DNA of 64,000 nt from Anomaloglossus baeobatrachus (Eukaryota > Chordata > Amphibia > Anura > Aromobatidae). Under the pieces are notes generated by a model. That model saw nothing but the letters and a program-made list of their open reading frames with translations, had not been told where the DNA came from and ran no database searches. Position 1 is the stretch's first letter; the number at the start of each line of letters is the position of its first letter. The translations under genes and the position numbers were made by a program. The DNA lies in NCBI RefSeq assembly GCF_048569485.1, contig NC_134364.1, positions 127,653,408 through 127,717,407 of the forward strand, given 5' to 3'. Positions 35,005-45,300 of the stretch are shown here, in pieces.

Positions 35005-35566
35005 AACACGCCCTACCAGTGGTGCAGCACAAGAGCTTACAACGTATCTACCTAAAGCCTCACAGAGAAGGCAGATGGTAAAAGTGGGAAGGCAAACCAC
35101 ACAGCTCAGCAACACAGTCAATGCAAACATGTGGCGCTGTCCCTTTAAGGTTTCAAATGTAACGGACACCTGACACAGCAGAGCCGGCAAGTCTTACTGT
35201 GTGTGTATATAGTGGGCCTAAGCAGAACAGATTTGTGTTTTGTACCAAAACATAAAGTGTAGTGTGCACTGGGCCCAGCCTACCGTCCCCGGGTACTGGG
35301 GTGTCCAGCTGCTATAAGAAGAGACCTGGAGATCCTCTCACGGTGACCAGTGTAGCCAGCAACTGAAGAATGGTGATCTCCGCACAGGATGCTGCTCACA
35401 CGCGTCACGGTCCTCCACACTAAACTCTAACACAAAGCTTCTCCCAATCCACCCAAGTGTTTCTGCGGCTCCTTTCTCTTACGCACGCCTCTCGCTTTCC
35501 CTGCAGCTCACACACAGCTCCTCCTCAGCTCTCCAAGTCCAGAGCAGAAGTTGGTTGAGATGTTAC

Positions 35567-36665
35567 TGTCGCGGGCGGAGGAGGGAACGCTGCACTCTCC
35601 CACTGCTCGGGTCCGGCTGCTGCTGCCGTTGCTCGGTGGCTCGAGCGATGGGCCAGATCCCGGGGACTCGAGCGGCGTTCCTCGCCCGTGAGTGAAAAGG
35701 GGTGGTTTGGTTTAGGGATATTGTCCGTGACGCCACCCACGGTTGTGGTGATTTTGTTGACACCACCGCTGCTCTGGACGGGGATCCCGGGAGTGGTGAC
35801 AGGGAGCAGCTTTGTTGGTGCAGGGTCGCGGGGGCAGCGCTGTGCCGCACGGCACGGAGGTACTCACTCAGCCCAATGATGATGACACAGTTCACGGTAA
35901 AACAAGCGGCTGGATGGACGGGTCCCTCGGACGGCTGCGGTGTTGTCGTTCCCTGCAGGTTAGCGGTGACTGTCTTTTCCCTGCACCTACTCTGTCTGTA
36001 CGGTTTCGATGGGTTCCCACCGGTAACCCGCTCCCCGACTTGGATATGGGCCGGAGGAGCCCCTTTTTGCCCACAGGCGCTGGCCCTGAGAAACGGTTGC
36101 CTTGGCGGTGGCGGTGTCTCCCCTTCACGGTTGGACGGTTGCCTTCTGTCGGGACTTGACTGTTTAGGAACCCGGAGGTCCCCTTCACTAACGGATTCGG
36201 CAACTTCATGGCGACTCCTAGCCTTGCCGGGGTCCGAAAGGCCCCTGCCACTGGTGCTGGCTTCTCTTTGTGTACCGGTCCGGTACCGCTGGGCCACCAC
36301 CCGTCCACGGTCCTTACGGTAGACTCCAATCGGCCACTCCTGCAGACGGTCACCACCGTCCGCCAACCTTGCTGTCTCGCCCGGGCCACACACCCGGACG
36401 CTCTTCAGACTGTTTGTTTGCTCTGTTACTACACTTTTCCTCCTTCCACTTTCACTGTCAAAACTAGACTGTCTGTTTTCCCGCCTCCAGGACTGTGAAC
36501 TCCTCGGTGGGTGGAGACCAACCGCCTGGCTCCACCCCCTGGTGTGGACATCAGCCCCTGGAGGAGGGCAACAAGGGTTTTGTCTGACCTTGATGTGCCT
36601 GCAGGGAGTGTAAGGTGTGTTGTGGTGTTGTTCTCTGTGGCCCCTGGCTTGTCCAGGGCGACACA
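35567..36665 (-). mobile_element. Solo-LTR-like repeat F1, nested
   Basis: About 1.1 kb, TGTCGCGGGC...GGGCGACACA, flanked by a perfect 4-bp duplication TTAC (35563-35566 and 36666-36669). Its reverse complement starts TGTGTCGCCCTGGAC, the same outer sequence as the copies at 41483, 45256, 49931 and 54164. It contains frames of up to 372 codons with no retroviral or other recognisable motif. No internal region is present, so it looks like a solo LTR. Confidence 0.75.
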
Positions 36666-36804
36666 TTACTATAGTAACCAAACAGTCAAATGCAGATGCA
36701 AAACAGCGGCCTCTAGTGGCTGGTCAGTACCAATGCATACAATGAACAGTAAATAAGCATTTCACAGTCGGTAAAGGTCATTAATACACTCCCACCCTCT
36801 CACA

Positions 36805-37020
36805 GGTCCACCTGTCAGTGCTCAGACCATACGCCGCACACTGCACAGGTTACAGGGGTGGGGGGTCCATCTGCCAGTGCACACTGATGCACATTGCTCT
36901 GCATGGCTGTCATCCCAGAAGGAAGCCTTTTCTAAAGATGATGTACAAGAAAGCTACAAACAGATTGCTGAAGACAAGTAGACTAGGAACATGGATTACT
37001 GGAACCAGCTGAGGATTGTG
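36805..37020 (+). pseudogene. Tc1 transposase, segment downstream of the satellite
   Basis: Continues the copy at 33041: VSAQTIRRTLHRLQG, then LHGCHPRRKPFLKMMYKKA and EDK...MDYWN, matching the Tc1 stretch before the catalytic domain, in more than one frame. The DDE core is missing; sequence after 37020 is not recognisable as Tc1. It preserves the single-copy form of the segment amplified at 33436-34486. Confidence 0.8.
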
Positions 37021-37165
37021 ACTGCTCAGCGTTTGACAAGTGTGAACTATTCTTAATTATGCTGGACGTATTGCTCCTTTGTTCGGTGGATCAGGAGACA
37101 TTGACCGTTATTTCATGTGGGACTCTTTGGTTCCTTTTTGTTTCTGTTAATTTATGAAATGTCTA
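37021..37165. other. Short unannotated spacer
   Basis: AT-rich, no feature recognised. It may be continuous with 38274 onward, from which the LTR-like element at 37166 separates it. Confidence 0.4.
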
Positions 37166-38273
37166 TGTGCCGCCCCTGCAGAGGTCGAACCGCTCGGATC
37201 CGGGGGGTGATTACTCGAGGGTCTCCGGACCCGGGGGCTAGGGGCCACACTCAAATAAAGAAGGGGGGTTATTTACAGGGGAGATATAGTTTGTGACGCC
37301 ACCCGTGGTGTGCAGTAATAGGGAGTACCGCCGCTGCCGTTGGGAGTAGCCAGGGTGATGGAGTGGGGTAGCAAGGTGTCGTTACCCTCCACGGGTAGGG
37401 GAAGGCCCCGGGACTGTGGATAGTGGTCTGAGGTGCAGGGGGGGGCGCAGGCTCGCTGGTTGCAGGGGTTAATCAGGTACTCACTCAGAAGAAAGTAGAC
37501 ACTGACAGCGTAGTAAACCAAGTGTCTGAATGCCGCTGTCTTCCGAGGAGAGCTCGTCCAGATGGTCTGTGGCCTGCCTCCTGGCACAGTAGTTTAGAGT
37601 GTCCTTTGTAGTCCGTCAGCTTGGAGCTTTCCGGGCCCCGCTCCCTTCTAAGAGTAGCAGAGGAGCTTGCTCTCAGGAGCTCACGCTTGGGATTTCAGGG
37701 GCTGCTTTGCTTGGAAAGCCCTATCCCCCTCGTTGCGCTAGTGCCCCCGATATCTGAGCTTTGTGGGAACAGTCCATATAGGCTCTGTCCTCCGCAGGTT
37801 AATCGCGAGGTTGCCTGAAGCTTCTCCCCGACCTAGGGTCCGTGTGCCCCGTCGTGCCTTCGGCCCCAGCCCGGCTATTAAACTGTGGCTGCTGGCTATC
37901 CTCCAAGACTAGCTAAACACCCAGTCACAATCTCCCGCGACCGGGTCTCAGACTCCTCCGGGTCCAGACCACTGTCTGCGACCTGGTCTGCTTCTCCCCT
38001 GGGAGCTCCAACTCCCAGCTTCCTCGAGCTCCTCACAGCTTGAGGGCTATCACTCAACTGACTTGTCACCTCTCACCTCCCTGCCTGACTCCTAGGTGGG
38101 CAGCCCACTTGTGTGCCTGACAGGTGTGGTGTGAGGTGTAACTGGGATTTGTGAATGCTGGTGGAGACAGTACTGCAGGATGGGGACCCAGAACCATGGG
38201 GGTTGAGTCCTGCACAGGGAGAGAAAGATTGTGCAGAACCCTGTGACGACCTGACTAGTCCAGGGGCGTCACA
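37166..38273 (-). mobile_element. Solo-LTR-like repeat
   Basis: About 1.1 kb, from TGTGCCGCCCCTGCAG to CCAGGGGCGTCACA, TG...CA with inverted ends. The flanking tetranucleotides TCTA and TTTA are similar but not identical. It shares GTGACGCCACCCGTGGTG and GGGTAGGGG-type internal blocks with the other family members. No internal region. Confidence 0.65.
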
Positions 38274-38910
38274 TTTACATTTGGAGGAAAATTATGCAGT
38301 CTAATTGAATCAACGAACATTGAGGGGGCAACCATGATTGTCTCCTCCCCAATCCTGTGGGACACAATGCCGTAAAATGGGAGCTAAGAGATATAAAAGG
38401 GCCTTGCTCCTGTCACTGTGTATCACTCTACAGGACTTCAGTCTAGGATCTACAGTTCCAGCTGGAGGATCACAGAGAACTGTTCTACTGCCCAACACTG
38501 TGATCCACAAATTCGATGGAGAAATCCAGGTTGGAACAATCTGGTCAGCCAGCCACATACCTCACTGTGCTTGGTCGGCTTCCTGCTATCTTCTCTCAGT
38601 GGGTGCCTGCCAAAAGTGGGGTGCTGGTGGATGGAAGTGGCTCTGGATGCCCAGAAGTAAGGAAGATTCTAATCCCGGCGGTGTGGTGGTCTGCCATGTT
38701 CTGCTCTTATCTCACCAGGTGGCTTGGTGGCTTCAGACTCTGTTCACACTGCAGAGTCTGACACACCACCTGGTGCTTTTAAGTTGCTCAGTCAGGGCAG
38801 GACGTCCAGTGGTGTCCGGTCTAGCGGGAGTTAATTCCTGCTGGTCTGTGAATTGCTCACAGGTTATGGAAGACCTACCACAGCTGTAAAGATGGTGGAA
38901 CCTGGGGTCT
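38274..38910. other. 637 bp without a recognisable gene
   Basis: Sequence between the LTR-like element and the gene 2 promoter cassette. Frames of 60-183 codons (38338-38889 being the longest) have no recognised motif. A TATAAAAGGG at 38393-38402 resembles a TATA box, but nothing downstream looks like a gene. Confidence 0.4.
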
Positions 38911-39303
38911 CGGTGATGTGACCGGAGCAGCCATGATGAAGGGGTTTCTCCATGACAGAGAAGCGTTGATGGAGACGTCAGTGCTCAGACGACCGGGATT
39001 CTCTTTACTTTGTTCAAGGAATTTTTTTTTGTCTAAATAAGAAGCAAAAGCAAAGTGAGATGAGAGGCAGCGAGACGTATTATATCAGTGTATAAAGGAC
39101 AGAGGCTGGGCGGGAGGAGGCAGCGAGACGTATTATATCAGTATATAAAGGACAGAGGCTGGGCGGGAGGAGGCAGCGAGACGTATTATATCAGTATATA
39201 AAGGACAGAGGCTGGGCGGGAGGAGGCTCGGGCTGGGAGTGTCTCTGCCCTTATAACCTCACCTCGCCATCACTGGGGACATCTCGCCCGCTTTCTCTCC
39301 ATC
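38911..39303 (+). promoter_or_regulatory. Promoter of S100-like gene 2 with three TATA modules
   Basis: Near-identical to the gene 1 promoter from CGGTGATGTGACCGG onward, except that the 53-54 bp GAGGCAGCGAGACGTATTAT module is present three times (starting 39064, 39117 and 39170). TATAAA boxes are at 39091-39096, 39144-39149 and 39197-39202. The downstream box CTTATAACC and the leader up to the ATG are conserved. The extra module in gene 2 could alter promoter strength or start-site choice. Confidence 0.7.
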
Positions 39304-42300
39304 ATGGTAAGTTACCGGCTCCATCTTCCCACAATAAGTAGCACCTGACACTAATGGTCTCTCCCGTCCTCCAGGCGTCTCCTCCACAGCTGCCCGGAGT
39401 TGTGCTCCTCGTCCTCGGTCTGTGCTGCGCTGCTGTCATCTGTCAGGTAAAGTCTGAATATATCTTATATATAGTGAGAGAACCCCAAATACCGACCCTG
39501 CACCTGACACCCCGACATTATCAGATATAAAAGTTACTGATAATATCTATATTCATCCGAAACAACCCAACAAAATATTCTACATCATCATAATGTGTGT
39601 GATATGGTCTATAGTGACTTCTGTGATGTCTGGAGGGGACAGAGGAGTGTGAACAGGGACAGAGGAGTGTGAACAGGGACCGAGGGGTCTGGACAGGGAC
39701 CGAGGAGTGTGGACAGGGACCGAGGAGTGTGGACAGGGACCGAGGGGTGTGGACAGGGACCGAGGGGTGTGGACAGGGACCGAGGAGTGTGGACAGGGAC
39801 CGAGGGGTGTGGACAGGGACCGAGGGTTGTGGACAGGGACCGAGGGGTGTGGACAGGGACCGAGGGGTGTGGACAGGGACCGAGGGGTCTGGACAGGGAC
39901 CGAGGGGTCTGGACAGGGACCGAGGGGTCTGGACAGGGACCGAGGGGTCTGGACAGGGACCGAGGGGACTGGACAGGGACAGAGGGGTTTGCACAGGGAC
40001 AGAGGGCTCTGGAGGGGAGACGGAGGAGCCTGGAGGGGGGACGGAGGAGCCTGGAGGGGGGACGGAGGAGCCTGGAGGGGGGACGGAGGAGCCTGGAGGG
40101 GGGACGGAGGAGCCTGGAGGGGGGACGGAGGAGCCTGGAGGGGGGACAGAGGAGCCTGGAGGGGGGACGGAGGAGCCTGGAGGGGGGACAGAGGAGCCTG
40201 GAGTCGGGACAGAGGAGCCTGGAGTCGGGACAGAGGAGCCTGGAGTCGGGACAGAGGAGCCTGGAGGGGGGACAGAGGAGCCTGGAGTCGGGACAGAGGA
40301 GCCTGGAGGGGGGACAGAGGAGCCTGGAGGGGGGACAGAGGAGCCTGTATGGGAGACAGAGGAGCCTGGAGGGGGGACAGAGGAGCCTGGAGGGGGGACA
40401 GAGGAGCCTGGAGGGGGGACAGAGGAGCCTGGAGGGGGGACAGAGGAGCCTGGAGGGGGGACAGAGGAGCCTGGAGGGGAGACAGAGGAGCCTGGAGGGG
40501 AGACAGAGGAGCCTGGAGGGGGGACAGAGGAGCCTGGAGGGGGGACAGAGGAGCCTGGAGGGGGGACAGAGGAGCCTGGAGGGGAGACAGAGGAGCCTGG
40601 AGGGGAGACAGAGGAGCCTGGAGGGGAGACAGAGGAGCCTGGAGGGGAGACAGAGGAGCCTGGAGGGGAGACAGAGGAGCCTGGAGGGGAGACAGAGGAG
40701 CCTGGAGGGGAGACAGAGGAGCCCGGAGGGGGGACAGAGGAGCCCGGAGGGGGGACAGAGGAGCCCGGAGGGGGGACAGAGGAGCCCGGAGGGAAGACAG
40801 GAGGAGCCCGGAGGGAAGACAGGAGGAGCCCGGAGGGAAGACAGAGGAGCCCGGAGGGGAGACAGAGGAGCCCGGAGGGGAGACAGAGGAGCCCGGAGGG
40901 GAGACAGAGGAGCCCGGAGGGGAGACAGAGGAGCCCGGAGGGGAGACAGAGGAGCCTGGAGGGGAGACAGAGGAGCCTGGAGGGGAGACAGAGGAGCCTG
41001 GAGGGGAGACAGAGGAACATTAAGGGGAGACAGAGGAACATTAAGGGGAGACAGAGAAGCCTGGAGGGGACATAAGAGTCTGGACAGGGACAGAGAGATC
41101 TGAAGTGGACAGAGAGTGTATGTATGAGAATAGAAGAGTCGGAAGAAGACAGAAGTGTGGAAGGGAAATAGGGTTTGGTGGGGACAGAGGAGTCTGGAGG
41201 GAAGACAGAGGAGTCTGGAGGGAAGACAGAGGAGTCTGGAGGGAAGACAGAGGAGTCTGGAGGGAAGACAGAGGAGTCTGGAGGGAAGACAGAGGAGTCT
41301 GGAGGGAAGACAGAGGAGTCTGGAGGGAAGACAGAGGAGTCTGGAGGGAAGACAGAGGAGTCTGGAGGGGACACAGAGGAGTCTGGAGGGGACACAGAGG
41401 AGTCTGGAGGGGACACAGAGGAGTCTGGAGGGGACACAGAGGGGTCTGGACAGCGACAGAGAGATCTGAAGTGGAGTGTATGTGTGGCGCCCTGGACTAA
41501 CCTGGTTGTCACAGGTACTACAACATGCACCCCCACCCCGAGATAGGCACATCAGTCAGACACAAATCCTTGTTGCCCCCCTCCAGGGGCTAATGTCCAC
41601 ACCAGGTGGGGCGGAGCCAGGTGGTTGGCCCCACCCACTGAGGAGATCACAGTCCTGGAGGCAGGAAGCAGTAGTCAGATAGAGATCAGTTAGGGAAGTG
41701 GTAGTAGAGGAGCAAAAACTGACCCTCTCCGGGTACGTAGCCCGGGCACCGAGAGCAAGGTTGGCTCACGGTGGTGGCCGTCTGCAGGAGAGGCAGATCA
41801 ACGCGGAACCGTAGGACCGGGGACGGGCAGTGGCCCGCCGGTACCGAACAGGGGAGCGAAGTGAAGCCAGCACAAACCGTCAGGGCCTGCGGACCCCGAC
41901 CAGGCTTGGAGTCGCCGTTAAACAGGTCAAATGCGTTAGTGACCAGAACCCCAGGGGTTTCCTAGCAGCCAAGACCCGATTGAAGGCAACCGTCCAAATA
42001 GCAAAAGGGAAATACAGCTACCGCCACAGCTAGAGTTCCCAAGGCCAGAGCCTGTGAGCAAAAGGGCTCCTCCGGCACATATCCACGCTGGGAAGCGGGT
42101 TACCGGTGGGAAGCCATCGGGACCGAACACACACAAAAGGTGCAGGGAAAGGCAGTCACCACCAACCGTCCGGGAGAAGCCACAGCAGCCGGCTGCGGGA
42201 CCCGTCCATCCAGCCGTTTGGTTTACCAGAGACTGTGCTTCCATTTGTGGCTGAGTGAGTACAACCGTGCCGACTGGCACCGCGCTGCGCAGTCCAAGCG

Positions 42301-45300
42301 ACCCTGCACCTTGCCAGCCCTGCTTCCCCGTCACCTCAACCGGGCCCCGGGACCACCAACCCCCTACCCACGGAGGGGGAAAACATCTCAGCTGCTCCCT
42401 AACAACGCTCTCGGGATCCCCCGTCACCAGCAGCGGTGGTGCCCAACCTCACCACAACCCGTGGGTGGCGTCACGGACCAAATCCCCAAACCAAACCACC
42501 CCTTTCACTCACGGGCGAGGAGCACCGCTTGAGTCCCCGGATCCGGACCACCGCTCGAGCATGAGCAGCAGCAGTGCCGGACCCGAGCGCCAGCAAGAGC
42601 GCAACAGCAACGGCTCCCTCCCCACCCGCAACATATGTATGAAGATAGAGGAGTCTGGAGGCAACAGTAGTGTGGAAGGGAAATAGGCTTTGGTGGGGAC
42701 TGAGGAGTCTGGAGGGGAACAGAGGGATCTGGAGGAGAACATATTGACCTGGAGGGGGAACAGAGGGGTCTGGAGGGGAAACAGAGGGGTCTGGAGGAGA
42801 ACAGATTGGTCTGGAGGGGGAACAGAGGCGTCTGGAGGGGGAACAGAGGAACCTGGAGGGGGAACAGAGGAGCCTGGAGGGGGAACAGAGGAGCCTGGAG
42901 GAGGAACAGAGGAGCCTGGAGGAGGAACAGAGGAGCCTGGAGGAGGAACAGAGGAGCCTGGAGGAGGAACAGAGGAGCCTGGAGGAGGAACAGAGGAGGC
43001 TGGAGGAGGAACAGAGGAGCCTGGAGGAGGAACAGAGGAGCCTGGAGGAGGAACAGAGGAGCCTGGAGGAGGAACAGAGGAGCCTGGAGGAGGAACAGAG
43101 GAGCCTGGAGGAGGGACAGAGGAGCCTGGAGGAGGGACAGAGGAGCCTGGAGGAGGGACAGAGGAGCCTGGAGGAGGGACAGAGGAGCCTGGAGGAGGGA
43201 CAGAGGAGCCTGGAGGAGGGACAGAGGAGCCTGGAGGAGGGACAGAGGAGCCTGGAGGAGGAATAGAGGAGTCTGGAGGGGACATAGTGGTTTGGAGAGG
43301 AAATAGGAGTCTGGAAGAGAATATAAATGTCTGCAAGGGTTACAGAGGCAATATATTTATCTGGAGGAGACCAAAGGGCTAGAGGAATGAGAGATGTCTA
43401 GAAAGGGACAGAGGAATCTATATGAAGGACAGAAGATTGTGAATGAGAAAAGAGTCTGGACAGGACAGTGGATTTTGGAGGGGAGAGTCTTAGATCAAAG
43501 TCTTAGGCGGGCTTTGCACGTTGCGACATTGCAAGCCGATGCTGCGATGCCGAGCGCGATAGTCCCCGCCCCCGTCGCAGCTACGATATCGTGTGATAGC
43601 TGCCGTAGCGAACATTATCGCTACGCCAGCTTCACATGCACTCACCTGTCCTGCGACCGTCGCTCTGGCCGGCGACCCGCCTCCTTCCTAAGGGGGCGGG
43701 TTGTGCGGCGTCATAGCGACATCACACGGCAGGCGGCCAATAGCGGCGGAGGGGCGGAGATGAGCAGGACGTAAACATCCCGCCCACCTCCTTCCTTCCG
43801 CATATCCTACGGAAGCCGCGGTGACGCCGGTAGGAGATGTTCCTCGCTCCTGCGACTTCTTACACAGCGATGTGTGCTGCCGCAGGAGCGAGGAACAACA
43901 TCGGACCGTCGCGTCAGCGTAATTATGGATTACACCGACACTGCACCGATGATACGATTACGACGATTTTGCGCTCGTTAATCGTATCATCTAGGCTTTA
44001 CACACTACGATGTCGCATGCGATGCCGGATGTGCGTCACTTTCAATTTGACCCCACCGACATCGCACCTGCGATGTCGTAGTGTGCAAAGCCCGCCTTAG
44101 TCTCTCACCTAGAAAAGTCAGATCTAATACTTTTCACTGATGAGAGACAACACCCCAAGACACGGTGTCTGCAAATTGAGATTCTAGTTTGGCTTTCATC
44201 CGAAGTCATTTGGCAAGTCTCGTGACTCGCCCCAGGGCTATGGGGTACTCGGTCCCGGGCCGTATATTAACGTGGACGGTTCACTGGGTGGCCATTGCCC
44301 GGTTCAATGATCCTGGGGGTCACTTGAAAGGGGTTATGTACAGGAAAATAATAAAGTTTATGTCGTGGCGCCTCTTGCGGGTTGCGGCTATGTAGATGGA
44401 GCCGCCGCTGCACAGTCTCTTACCGCTGGGGCCGATGTTAATGGCAGCATGGAAGATGGGCCCTCCGCAAGTAGGGCCGGACCCCAGGGGGTAGGTGATG
44501 GACTTAGGCGCGGAAAGAAGGTAGGCCACACGAGGTACTCCAGTGTAACTGGGTTCTTTGCTCAACCCGAAGAAGGCTGGTCCTCACCGCTGGTCCCCTT
44601 AGCCGCAGTGCCGGTGTGGTAACCTGGTGGCTTCTTTCCCCTGCACCTGTCTCTATTTGGTTGGTCCCCGTGACTTGGAGCATCTGTGAGTCCTCTCCTG
44701 GTAGTCTTTCAGTCTTTAGTCCGTACGGCGGATAGTTTGAACCCTGTAGGGTCGGTGCTCTGTTCCAGTCCCTGGTTCTTCCGTCACTGCTGGTACCCCT
44801 GGACTTTATGGTCAGTGAGGTCCTGGATGGTCATCTCAGTGTGCAGATTTTATCAGGTCTACCTGGAGCGTTTGCCTGACCTAAAGGCCCTGTCACACAC
44901 AGAGATAAATCTTTGGCAGATCTGTGGTTGCAGTGAAATCATGGACATATTGTTCCATTTGTACACAGCCACAAACCTGGCACTGATTGTCCACAATTTC
45001 ACTGCAACCACAGATCTGCCGCAGATTTATCTCTGTGTGTGACAGGGCCTTAAGGCTCTGTACACCGTACTCCTTCAGGAACCACACGCCTGCGCCTGAC
45101 AATATATGTGTTTTGGTGTTACCGGCACTGGTCTTCTAGGTCCCTGGGGGTAGGCCCTGCATCTTTAACAGGATGCAGTTCCTTGTAGCTCCTGATGGCT
45201 TCAGGGGCGCTACACTCGTTAATGGGTCGATATTGACTTTTAGGATTGGTACTTCCGTGACGCCCTGGACCCCAGGGGTCACAGGTAATTACATCAGCCA

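Larger units (their letters stand above)
34487..36804. mobile_element. Solo-LTR-like repeat containing a nested one
   Basis: Starts TGTGTACAGGGTGGGCTTCC and ends CTCCCACCCTCTCACA; the ends are inverted (TGTGnnnnAGGGTGGG), TG...CA. It interrupts the Tc1-derived array. It contains a GT/GTGC microsatellite and a complete second LTR-like element at 35567-36665; without these it is about 1 kb. A clear target duplication is not seen. No internal coding region. Fossil. Confidence 0.55.

Noticed and set aside
34741-35055. Cys/Val-rich frames
   Set aside because: They are translations of the GT/GTGC microsatellite.
35563-36681. 372-codon minus-strand frame as a possible gene
   Set aside because: It coincides almost exactly with a solo-LTR-like repeat (35567-36665). 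Related copies elsewhere do not keep one frame, and no domain is recognisable.
39521-41552. Proline-rich 671- and 647-codon frames on the minus strand
   Set aside because: They come from the 18- and 21-bp minisatellites in gene 2 intron 2, whose periods are multiples of 3, which keeps frames open.
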